NCBI GenBank assembly: GCA_964445085.1
Contig: CAYUJV010000023.1
Span: 1 to 31,773 of the forward strand
DNA: 31,773 nt
Direction of reading: 5' to 3'
DNA from: Thiobacter sp964445085
GTDB taxonomy: Bacteria > Pseudomonadota > Gammaproteobacteria > Burkholderiales > Thiobacteraceae
In this document: piece after piece, positions 15,236-21,930 of the stretch
How the letters are laid out: each line of letters starts with the position of its first letter
Position numbering within the stretch: position 1 is the first letter of the stretch
Notes under the pieces: model-generated
What the model saw: only the letters and a program-made list of their open reading frames with translations
What the model was told of the DNA's origin: nothing
Database searches by the model: none
Translations under genes and position numbers: made by a program

Positions 15236-17452
15236 ATGGTATCGATCGCCCGTCCCACCTCCATCGCGGAAGCCGCGTCGCCCAGCCGCGAGCGCTGGCT
15301 GCAGGCGTGGTCCGAGGCCTATGAACCGGGGGCCGTCGCGGTGCTGGGGGCCGCATTCGACCTGGCGCAGGAGCGTTACGGCGCGCGGCTGACTGCCTAT
15401 GGCCAGCCCTTGCTCGAGCACGCGCTTGCGGTCGCCGGCGTGATCAGCGGCCTGCGTCTGGACTACCAGGCGGTGGCGGCTGCGCTGGCCGCCCACGTGC
15501 TGGACGATGGCGCGCTTGCGCCGGAGGAGCTGGAGGCGCGGCTCGGGCCCGACGTGCTGCGCCTGGTGCAGGGCGTGAGCCGCATGGACCAGGTGCATCG
15601 GGGCGGCATGGATGTCACCCTGGACGAGGGCAAGCGCGAGCCCGTCAACCAGGCCGAGTCCCTGCGCAAGATGCTGCTCGCCATGGCGGAGGACATCCGC
15701 GTGGTGCTGATCATCCTGGCCGAGCAGGTGCAGCTGCTGCGCGAGCTGGTCAGGAGCGAGGAGCCGGCGCGCCGGCGCGTGGCGCAGGAAGCCCAGGAAA
15801 TCTTCGCCCCGCTCGCCAACCGGCTCGGCATCTGGCAGGTGAAGTGGGAGCTGGAAGACCTCGCCCTGCGCATCCTCGAACCCGAGCTCTACAAGCGCAT
15901 GGCGAAGCTGCTCGACGAGCGGCGGGTGGACCGGGAGGACTATATCAGCCAGGTGACCGGCATCCTGCGCCAGGAGCTGGCGCAGGCGGGCATTGCGGGC
16001 GAGGTCACCGGCCGGCCGAAACACATCTACAGCATCTGGCGCAAGATGAAGCTCAAGCATCTGGACTTCGACCAAGTGTACGACGTGCGTGCGGTGCGGG
16101 TGCTGGTGAACGACGTCAAGGACTGCTACACCGTGCTGGGCATCGTGCACGGCCTGTGGCAGCCGATTCCGGGCGAATTCGACGACTACATCTCCCACCC
16201 CAAGGCCAACGACTATCGCTCCCTGCACACCGCGGTGATCGGCCCGGAGGGCAAGGCGCTGGAGGTGCAGATCCGTACCCACGAAATGCACCAGCACGCC
16301 GAATTCGGCGTGGCCGCGCACTGGCGCTACAAGGAAGGCGCCAAGGCGACCCAGGGCTTCGACGAGAAAATCGCCTGGCTGCGCCAGCTGCTGGCATGGA
16401 AGGACGAGGTGGCGGAGGCCGGCGCCGATGCCAACGAATGGGTGGAGCAGTTCAAGACCGAACTGTTCCAGGACCGCGTCTACGTGCTGACGCCCCAGGG
16501 CAAGGTCGTCGATCTGCCCCAGGGTGCGACGCCGCTGGACTTTGCCTACGCCGTGCACACCAATCTCGGCCATCGCTGCCGCGGCGCCAAGGTCGACGGC
16601 GCCATCGTGCCGCTGACCTACAAGCTCAAGAATGCGCAGCGGGTCGAAATCCTCACGGCCAAGCAGGGCGCGCCGTCGCGCGACTGGCTGTCGGATGGCT
16701 ACCTGGTGACCTCGCGCGCCAAGTCCAAGGTGCGGCAGTGGTTCAACGCCCAGCACTACGACGAAAACCTGGCCCAGGGGCGCGAGCTGCTGGAGCGCGA
16801 GCTGGTGCGCCTGGGCGCGAGCGGTCTCAATCAGGAAAAGCTTGCGCAGAAGTTCGGCCACCCGCGGCTGGAGGATTTTTTCGTCGCCCTAGGGCGGGGC
16901 GACTACCGGCTGACCCAGATCGACCAGGCGATCCAGTCGCTGGTGGAGGTGAAGCCGAAGGAGATCATCCCGACGCTGGCGCCGAAGCGCCCGGCGGCCC
17001 GGACGGCCCAGGGCGACGTGCTGATCGAGGGCGTCGGCAGCCTCGCGGTGAGCTACGGCAAATGCTGCAAGCCGGTGCCGCCGGACCCCATCGTCGGCTA
17101 CGTCACCCGGGCGCGCGGCGTGGTGGTGCATCGCCAGGACTGCGGCAACGTTTCCGGCCTGGCGGGGGAACGCAGCGCGCGCCTGCTGCAGGCAAGCTGG
17201 AACACCGGCGCCAACGTGCTGCACGCGGTGGACCTGCTGATCCATGCCGACGAGCGCCCCGGGCTGCTGCGCGACATCCTGAACGTGCTGACGGCGGAGA
17301 AGATGGGCCCGCTGGCGGTGAATTCCGAAACGGCCGGCGGGCTGACCGATGTGCGGCTGACCATCGAGGTGCGCGACCTGGGGCAGCTCAACCGCGTGAT
17401 CGCCGAGACGCGCAAGGTGGTGGGCGTGCGCAACGCCAGACGCGTGGTTTAG
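15236..17452 (+). CDS. relA: (p)ppGpp synthetase RelA
   Basis: The 738-residue RelA/SpoT homologue makes (p)ppGpp from ATP and GTP/GDP when uncharged tRNA occupies the ribosome. The N-terminal HD domain is degenerate: HVLDDGALAPE stands where active hydrolases have HDxxED, so the hydrolase is probably dead. The synthetase domain is intact (GRPKHIYSIWRKMK, then EFDDYISHPKANDYRSLHTAV, then EVQIRTHEMHQHAEFGVAAHW). The EFDD motif is the acidic form typical of synthetase-only RelA. TGS (VYVLTPQGKVVDLPQGATP), the helical region, a Cys-containing zinc-finger region (KCCKPVPPDPIVGY, HRQDC) and a C-terminal ACT domain follow. A separate SpoT is expected elsewhere in the genome. tRNA-Val follows after 58 bases. 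Confidence 0.95.
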   Translation: MVSIARPTSIAEAASPSRERWLQAWSEAYEPGAVAVLGAAFDLAQERYGARLTAYGQPLLEHALAVAGVISGLRLDYQAVAAALAAHVLDDGALAPEELEARLGPDVLRLVQGVSRMDQVHRGGMDVTLDEGKREPVNQAESLRKMLLAMAEDIRVVLIILAEQVQLLRELVRSEEPARRRVAQEAQEIFAPLANRLGIWQVKWELEDLALRILEPELYKRMAKLLDERRVDREDYISQVTGILRQELAQAGIAGEVTGRPKHIYSIWRKMKLKHLDFDQVYDVRAVRVLVNDVKDCYTVLGIVHGLWQPIPGEFDDYISHPKANDYRSLHTAVIGPEGKALEVQIRTHEMHQHAEFGVAAHWRYKEGAKATQGFDEKIAWLRQLLAWKDEVAEAGADANEWVEQFKTELFQDRVYVLTPQGKVVDLPQGATPLDFAYAVHTNLGHRCRGAKVDGAIVPLTYKLKNAQRVEILTAKQGAPSRDWLSDGYLVTSRAKSKVRQWFNAQHYDENLAQGRELLERELVRLGASGLNQEKLAQKFGHPRLEDFFVALGRGDYRLTQIDQAIQSLVEVKPKEIIPTLAPKRPAARTAQGDVLIEGVGSLAVSYGKCCKPVPPDPIVGYVTRARGVVVHRQDCGNVSGLAGERSARLLQASWNTGANVLHAVDLLIHADERPGLLRDILNVLTAEKMGPLAVNSETAGGLTDVRLTIEVRDLGQLNRVIAETRKVVGVRNARRVV

Positions 17453-17470
17453 GCCGCCCGCGTCGAGTGT

Positions 17471-17499
17471 TTGTCTTAACTGATTGAGTTCGCTATAAT
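17471..17499 (+). promoter_or_regulatory. Sigma-70 promoter of tRNA-Val (and probably thrS)
   Basis: TTGTCT (17471-17476) and a perfect TATAAT (17494-17499) are separated by exactly 17 bases. The predicted transcript starts about five bases before the mature tRNA end at 17511. This is the best promoter in the window and the only clear one ahead of thrS. Confidence 0.85.
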
Positions 17500-17510
17500 T
17501 CGCGCTCCCC

Positions 17511-17587
17511 AGGCGCGTAGCTCAGCTGGTTAGAGCATCACCTTGACATGGTGGGGGTCGTTGGTTCGAGTCCAATCGCGCCTACCA
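17511..17587 (+). tRNA. tRNA-Val (anticodon GAC)
   Basis: The 77 bases include an encoded CCA. The acceptor stem AGGCGCG pairs with CGCGCCT, the D arm is GCTC/GAGC, the anticodon stem TCACC/GGTGG encloses the loop TTGACAT (anticodon GAC, reading GUC and GUU), and the T arm carries GTTCGAGTC. The fold is complete. A strong promoter lies just upstream and a hairpin 9 bases downstream, followed by thrS. Confidence 0.97.
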
Positions 17588-17595
17588 GCTACAAA

Positions 17596-17624
17596 ACAAG
17601 AGTCAGGCTCGTCCTGGCTCTTGT
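17596..17624 (+). terminator. Hairpin between tRNA-Val and thrS
   Basis: ACAAGAGTCAGG (17596-17607) pairs with CCTGGCTCTTGT (17613-17624) with a single mismatch around a 5-base loop, followed by TGTTTGG rather than a clean T-run. It is probably a leaky terminator or processing structure between the tRNA and thrS. The thrS ATG is 33 bases farther on. Confidence 0.65.
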
Positions 17625-17657
17625 TGTTTGGATATCCGGAAAATACGAGTCGCGACT

Positions 17658-19556
17658 ATGCCTATTGTCCGCCTGCCCGATGGTTCGGAGCGCAAATTCG
17701 ATGCGCCGGTGACGGTCGCCGAGGTGGCGGCCTCCATTGGCGCCGGCCTGGCCAAAGCCGCGCTTGCCGGGCGGGTGAACGGCAAGCTGGTCGACACCTC
17801 CTTCAAGATCGAGAATGACGCCGATCTGGCCATCGTCACCGACAAGGATCCGGACGGCCTCGAGGTCATCCGCCATTCCACGGCGCATCTGCTGGCGCAG
17901 GCGGTGAAGCAGCTCTTCCCCGACGCCCAGGTCACCATCGGCCCGGTGATCGAGGACGGCTTCTACTACGACTTCGCCTACAAGCGCCCCTTCACGCCCG
18001 AGGATCTGGCCGCCATCGAGAAGAAAATGGCCGAGATCGCGAAGAAGGACCTCCCGGTATCGCGGTCGGTGATGCCGCGTTCGGACGCGATCCAGTACTT
18101 CAAGAACATCGGCGAGCACTACAAGGCGCAGATCATCGAGTCCATTCCGGGCGACGAGGAGCTGTCGCTCTACACCCAGGGCGAATTCACCGACCTGTGC
18201 CGCGGCCCGCACGTGCCCAGCACCGGCAAGCTCAAGGTGTTCAAGCTGNNNNNNNNNNNNNNNNNNNNNNNNNNNNNNNNNNNNNNNNNNNNNNNNNNNN
18301 NNNNNNNNNNNNNNNNNNNNNNNNNNNATCTCGAAGCCCACCTGCACCGCCTGGAAGAGGCGGAGAAGCGCGACCACCGCAAGCTGGGCAGGCAGCTGGA
18401 TCTGTTCCACCTGCAGGACGAGGCGCCGGGCATGGTGTTCTGGCATCCCAAGGGCTGGGTCATCTGGCAGCAGATCGAGCAGTACGTGCGCGCGCAGCTG
18501 ACCGCCCACGGCTACCAGGAGGTGCGCACGCCCCAGGTCATGGACCGCGTGCTGTGGGAAAAGTCCGGGCACTGGGAAAACTACCGTGAGAACATGTTCA
18601 CGACCTCCTCGGAGAACCGCGACTACGCGGTGAAGCCGATGAACTGCCCGGGCCACATCCAGATCTTCAACCAGGGCCTCAAGAGCTACCGCGACCTGCC
18701 GCTGCGGCTGGCCGAGTTCGGCTCCTGCCACCGCAACGAGCCCTCCGGCGCGCTGCACGGCATCATGCGCGTGCGCGGCTTCGTGCAGGACGACGCGCAC
18801 ATCTTCTGCACCGAGGAGCAGATCCAGGACGAGGTGTCGGCCTTCATCGACCTCCTGCTCAAGGTGTACAAGGACTTCGGCTTCGACGAGGTGTCGGTCA
18901 AGCTGTCCACCCGGCCCGACAAGCGGGTCGGCTCGGACGAAACCTGGGACAAGGCGGAGGCGGCCCTGGAAGCCTCGCTCAAGGCCAAGGGCCTCGCCTT
19001 CGACCTGCAGCCGGGGGAGGGGGCCTTCTACGGCCCCAAGATCGAGTTCGCGCTCAAAGACTGTTTGGCCAGGGTGTGGCAGTGCGGCACCATCCAGCTG
19101 GATTTCGCTCTGCCGGAGCGCCTGGGAGCCTCCTACGTGGCCGAGGACAACACGCGCAGGGTGCCGGTCATGCTCCACCGGGCCATCCTCGGCTCCCTGG
19201 AGCGCTTCATCGGCATGCTGATCGAGCACCACGCCGGCGCCATGCCGCTATGGCTGTCGCCGGTGCAGGCGGTGGTGATGAGCATCACCGATGCCCAGGC
19301 CGGCTATGTCGGCCGCGTGGCCGAGGAAATGCGGTCCGCCGGCCTGCGGGTCGAATCGGACTTGAGAAATGAGAAAATAAGCTATAAAATTCGGGAACAT
19401 AGTTTGCAAAAGCTGCCCTATCAGGTCGTTTGTGGCGACAAGGAGGTGCAGGCAAACAAGGTGGCCGTGCGCAACCGCAAAGGCGAGGACCTGGGCCAGA
19501 TGACGGTGGCCGAGTTCATCGAACGACTCAAGCGGGAGATCCAGGCGAAGGCCTGA
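17658..19556 (+). CDS. thrS: Threonyl-tRNA synthetase (contains assembly gap)
   Basis: Class II synthetase that charges tRNA-Thr. Domain order: N-terminal TGS (PIVRLPDGSERKFDAPVTVAEVA), the editing/SAD domain with STAHLLAQAVKQLFPD and FTDLCRGPHVPSTGKLKVFKL, the catalytic core with RTPQVMDRVLWEKSGHWENY, MNCPGHIQIFNQGLKSYRDLP, EFGSCHRNEPSGALHG and RGFVQDDAHIFC, and the anticodon-binding domain with YQVVCGDKEV. The zinc-binding cysteine of MNCPGH is present. The ATG at 17658 gives the usual start. A run of 79 N (18249-18327) replaces the conserved AYWRGD region; the frame is kept across it, but family comparison suggests about 9 bases too few. About 635 residues are expected. Its leader is very short, so it is probably co-transcribed with tRNA-Val. 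Confidence 0.95.
   Translation: MPIVRLPDGSERKFDAPVTVAEVAASIGAGLAKAALAGRVNGKLVDTSFKIENDADLAIVTDKDPDGLEVIRHSTAHLLAQAVKQLFPDAQVTIGPVIEDGFYYDFAYKRPFTPEDLAAIEKKMAEIAKKDLPVSRSVMPRSDAIQYFKNIGEHYKAQIIESIPGDEELSLYTQGEFTDLCRGPHVPSTGKLKVFKLXXXXXXXXXXXXXXXXXXXXXXXXXXXLEAHLHRLEEAEKRDHRKLGRQLDLFHLQDEAPGMVFWHPKGWVIWQQIEQYVRAQLTAHGYQEVRTPQVMDRVLWEKSGHWENYRENMFTTSSENRDYAVKPMNCPGHIQIFNQGLKSYRDLPLRLAEFGSCHRNEPSGALHGIMRVRGFVQDDAHIFCTEEQIQDEVSAFIDLLLKVYKDFGFDEVSVKLSTRPDKRVGSDETWDKAEAALEASLKAKGLAFDLQPGEGAFYGPKIEFALKDCLARVWQCGTIQLDFALPERLGASYVAEDNTRRVPVMLHRAILGSLERFIGMLIEHHAGAMPLWLSPVQAVVMSITDAQAGYVGRVAEEMRSAGLRVESDLRNEKISYKIREHSLQKLPYQVVCGDKEVQANKVAVRNRKGEDLGQMTVAEFIERLKREIQAKA
18249..18327. other. Assembly gap (79 N) inside thrS
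   Basis: Unknown bases within thrS. The codon phase on either side agrees, so a multiple of three differs, if anything. ThrRS proteins usually have about 30 residues between the FKL and LEAHL-like segments, while 27 fit here, so the N count is probably an estimate about 9 bases short. Confidence 0.95.
19362..19390 (+). promoter_or_regulatory. Candidate internal promoter for infC within thrS
   Basis: TTGAGA (19362-19367) and TAAAAT (19385-19390) are spaced by exactly 17 bases, each matching the sigma-70 consensus at five of six positions. They sit in an AT-rich pocket of about 60 bases in an otherwise GC-rich gene, created by rare AT-ending codons such as AGA, ATA and TTG. The predicted start near 19397 lies about 240 bases ahead of infC. 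E. coli likewise has infC promoters inside thrS. Confidence 0.6.
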
Positions 19557-19568
19557 CGGCTGAATTTT

Positions 19569-19608
19569 GCGAGGAGCCCGCTGGCGGATCCGCCAGCGGG
19601 CTCCTCGC
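19569..19608 (+). terminator. 40-bp perfect palindrome between thrS and infC
   Basis: Bases 19569-19588 are the exact reverse complement of 19589-19608 (arms begin GCGAGGAGCCCGC and meet at GGATCC). TTTAA follows. It lies 13 bases after the thrS stop and 26 bases before infC. It is stable enough to act as a partial terminator or RNA-end stabiliser, but the short T-run suggests that transcription reads through into infC. Confidence 0.7.
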
Positions 19609-19633
19609 TTTAACTTGATTGGAGGTTTCTGCT

Positions 19634-20203
19634 ATCGCTCAGGAAAAAGACGCGCGTGTGAACGAAGAGATCACCGCGCCGGAGATTCGCCTCATCGGTG
19701 TCGAGGGTGAGCAGTTGGGCATCGTGAGTTTGCAGCAAGCGCTGGCCCTGGCCGAGGAAAACGAGATCGACCTCGTGGAAATCGCGCCCACCGCCCAGCC
19801 CCCGGTATGCCGCCTGATGGACTACGGCAAGTTCAAGTACCGGGAGAGCAAGAAGAAGCACGAGGCGAAACTGAAGCAGAAGCAGATCCAGGTCAAGGAA
19901 ATCAAGTTTCGTCCGGGAACGGACGAGGGAGATTATCAGGTCAAACTACGCAACCTGATACGTTTCCTGCAAGACGGCGACAAGACCAAAATCACGCTGC
20001 GCTTCCGCGGGCGGGAAGTGACCCATCAGGAGCTGGGATTGAAGCTGCTGAAGCGGGTCGAAGCCGATCTGGCCGAATACGGCCAGGTCGAGCAGTTCCC
20101 GAAGCTGGAAGGCCGGCAGATGGTGATGGTGCTGTCGCCTCTGAAGAAGCACAAGCCGGAGAAGGCCGAGAAAAAGGAAGCGGCTCCGAAACAGGAAGCA
20201 TAG
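19634..20203 (+). CDS. infC: Translation initiation factor IF-3, ATC start
   Basis: The protein has about 189 residues. The N-domain starts AQEKDARVNEEITAPEIRLIGVEGEQLG, followed by the linker PPVCRLMDYGKFKYRESKKKHEAK and the C-domain with KEIKFRPGTDEGDYQVKLRNL and GDKTKITLRFRGREVTHQELG. IF-3 prevents subunit joining and checks the initiation codon. No ATG, GTG or TTG lies at the right place: GGAGG (19621-19625) is followed eight bases later by ATC at 19634, which matches the usual N-terminus. IF-3 genes commonly use AUU or AUC so that IF-3 represses its own synthesis. A TTG at 19619 is rejected because it precedes the Shine-Dalgarno sequence. The Lys-rich tail (EKAEKKEAAPKQEA) is lineage-specific. 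Confidence 0.93.
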   Translation: MAQEKDARVNEEITAPEIRLIGVEGEQLGIVSLQQALALAEENEIDLVEIAPTAQPPVCRLMDYGKFKYRESKKKHEAKLKQKQIQVKEIKFRPGTDEGDYQVKLRNLIRFLQDGDKTKITLRFRGREVTHQELGLKLLKRVEADLAEYGQVEQFPKLEGRQMVMVLSPLKKHKPEKAEKKEAAPKQEA

Positions 20204-20310
20204 CTTCTGCCTACGGTTTGTTTTGTTGAATCGGCCCCTCGCGCGAGCGAGCGTGGTCAAGGAAGCACAGGCTGGTTACCTGGGTTTCCCTCAATGCGGA
20301 GTATTGAAAA

Positions 20311-20508
20311 ATGCCCAAGATGAAAACCAAGAGCGGTGCGGCCAAGCGCTTCAAGGCGCTGGGCAGCGGTGCCGTGAAGCGGACGCACGCCAATCTGCGT
20401 CACATCCTGACCAAGAAGACCACCAAGCGCAAGCGCCAGCTGCGCGGCATGAGTGGTGTTGACGCGACCGACACCCGTCGTGTGCGCGCCATGATGCCCT
20501 ACGCGTAA
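20311..20508 (+). CDS. rpmI: 50S ribosomal protein L35
   Basis: The 65-residue basic protein is typical L35: PKMKTKSGAAKRFKALGSG at the N-terminus and a KKTTKRKRQLRGM core. It binds 23S rRNA in the large subunit. GGAG lies ahead of the ATG. The 107 bases between infC and rpmI (20204-20310) hold a small hairpin at the infC stop (GAAGC/GCTTC, 20195-20207) and a T-rich stretch. In E. coli the corresponding region carries the L20 autoregulation site, but I cannot confirm one here. Confidence 0.97.
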   Translation: MPKMKTKSGAAKRFKALGSGAVKRTHANLRHILTKKTTKRKRQLRGMSGVDATDTRRVRAMMPYA

Positions 20509-20520
20509 AGGAGAACGGAT

Positions 20521-20880
20521 ATGCCTCGCGTCAAACGTGGTGTGACCGCCCGCGCGCGTCACAAGAAAGTTCTGGATCAGGCCAAGGGCTATCGCGGTCG
20601 TCGCAAGAACGTCTACCGCATCGCCAAGGAAGCGGTGATGAAGGCCGGGCAATATGCCTACCGCGATCGCCGCCAGCGCAAGCGCCAGTTCCGCGCCCTG
20701 TGGATCGCCCGCATCAACGCCGGCGCCCGCGAGTTCGGCCTGACCTACAGCCGCTTCATGAACGGCCTGAAGAAGGCCGCGATCGAAGTCGATCGCAAGG
20801 TGCTCGCCGATCTCGCCGTGTTCGACAAGCCGGCATTCGGCAAGCTCGCAGAGCGGGCCAAGGCTAGCCTCGCAGCCTAA
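20521..20880 (+). CDS. rplT: 50S ribosomal protein L20
   Basis: The 119-residue protein has the full L20 signature: PRVKRGVTARARHKKVLDQ, a basic extension with GYRGRRKNVYRIAKEAVMKAGQYAYRDRRQRKR, and the globular domain with FRALWIARINAGAREFGLTYSRFMNGLKKA. It is needed for the first steps of 50S assembly and in E. coli represses its own operon. It follows rpmI after 12 bases with AAAGGAG before the ATG. A nested hairpin terminator follows 10 bases after its stop. Confidence 0.98.
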   Translation: MPRVKRGVTARARHKKVLDQAKGYRGRRKNVYRIAKEAVMKAGQYAYRDRRQRKRQFRALWIARINAGAREFGLTYSRFMNGLKKAAIEVDRKVLADLAVFDKPAFGKLAERAKASLAA

Positions 20881-20890
20881 GTGCGGTAAA

Positions 20891-20930
20891 CCAGAAAAGG
20901 AGGCGGAGACGCCTCCTTTTTTGTTTCTGG
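20891..20930 (+). terminator. Nested terminator/attenuator between rplT and pheS
   Basis: AAAAGGAGGCG (20895-20905) and CGCCTCCTTTT (20910-20920) form a stem with loop GAGA and a run of six T (20917-20922), a good intrinsic terminator. In addition CCAGAAA (20891-20897) can pair with TTTCTGG (20924-20930) as an outer stem. The pheS ATG follows only seven bases later, so pheST expression needs read-through or the structure acts as an attenuator. Confidence 0.8.
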
Positions 20931-20937
20931 GATAGAA

Positions 20938-21927
20938 ATGTCCATCGAAAAACTAGACACCATCGTCAAGGATGCGCTCGACACCCTGTCGCGCATCGAC
21001 GTCGCCGCCGAGCTGGAGCAGGCCAAGGCCAGGTGGCTGGGCAAGACGGGCGAATTGACCGAGCTGATGAAGACGCTCGGCAAGCTCTCCGCCGAGGAGC
21101 GCCCCAAGGCCGGCGCCCTGATCAATGCGGCCAAGCAGAAGGTGGAAGAAGCCCTGCAGGCACGGCGGGAGGCGATCAAGGCCAGGGAACTGGAGGCGCA
21201 GCTCGCGCAGGAAGCCCTCGATGTGACCCTGCCTGGGCGCGGCATGGGCGTGGGCGGCCTGCATCCGGTGCCGCGCACCCTCGCGCGCATCGAGCAGCTG
21301 TTCCACTCCATCGGCTTCGAAATCGCCGACGGTCCCGAGATCGAAACCGATTTCTACAATTTCACCGCGCTGAACATCCCGGAGAACCACCCGGCGCGGG
21401 CCATGCATGACACCTTCTACGTGGACGAGCGCCACGTGCTGCGCACGCACACCTCGCCGGTGCAGGTCCACTACATGCAGAACCACCAGCCACCGCTGAA
21501 GATCGTCGCGCCCGGCCGGGTCTACCGCGTCGACTCCGACGCCACCCATTCGCCGATGTTCCATCAGGTGGAAGGGCTGTGGGTGGACGAGGACGTCAGC
21601 TTCGCCAACCTGAAGGGCGTGGTGCAGGACTTCCTGCAGCGCTTTTTCGAGCGCGACGATTTGGAGGTGCGCTTCCGTCCGTCGTTCTTCCCCTTCACCG
21701 AACCGTCGGCCGAAATCGACATGAGCTGGAACGGCGGCTGGCTCGAGATCGGCGGCTGCGGCATGGTGCATCCCAACGTACTCAGGCATGTGCACATCGA
21801 CAGCGAGAAATACATCGGTTTCGCCTTCGGCCTGGGGGTGGAACGCCTGGCGATGCTGCGCTACGGCGTGAACGACCTGCGCCTGTTCTTCGAAAACGAT
21901 CTGCGCTTTCTCAAGCAGTTCAACTAA
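20938..21927 (+). CDS. pheS: Phenylalanyl-tRNA synthetase alpha subunit
   Basis: The 329-residue catalytic subunit of the (alpha-beta)2 enzyme has an N-terminal coiled coil (about 1-90) that binds tRNA. The class II catalytic domain follows, with motif 1 around GFEIADGPEIETDFYNFTALN, motif 2 around GRVYRVDSDATHSPMFHQVEGLWVD and motif 3 around GFAFGLGVERLAMLRYG. The intervening FRPSFFPFTEPSAEIDMSW is the phenylalanine-binding region. It starts just after a nested terminator, with a modest GGGAT ribosome-binding site, and pheT follows after three bases. Length and motifs are standard. Confidence 0.97.
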   Translation: MSIEKLDTIVKDALDTLSRIDVAAELEQAKARWLGKTGELTELMKTLGKLSAEERPKAGALINAAKQKVEEALQARREAIKARELEAQLAQEALDVTLPGRGMGVGGLHPVPRTLARIEQLFHSIGFEIADGPEIETDFYNFTALNIPENHPARAMHDTFYVDERHVLRTHTSPVQVHYMQNHQPPLKIVAPGRVYRVDSDATHSPMFHQVEGLWVDEDVSFANLKGVVQDFLQRFFERDDLEVRFRPSFFPFTEPSAEIDMSWNGGWLEIGGCGMVHPNVLRHVHIDSEKYIGFAFGLGVERLAMLRYGVNDLRLFFENDLRFLKQFN

Positions 21928-21930
21928 GAC

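Noticed and set aside
15236..17452. Bifunctional SpoT instead of RelA
   Set aside because: The hydrolase site reads HVLDDG rather than HDxxED, and the synthetase motif is the acidic EFDD form, both typical of synthetase-only RelA.
15844..17487. 547-residue second plus-strand frame inside relA
   Set aside because: It is an Arg/Ala/Gly-rich out-of-frame reading that begins inside relA and has no recognisable motif.
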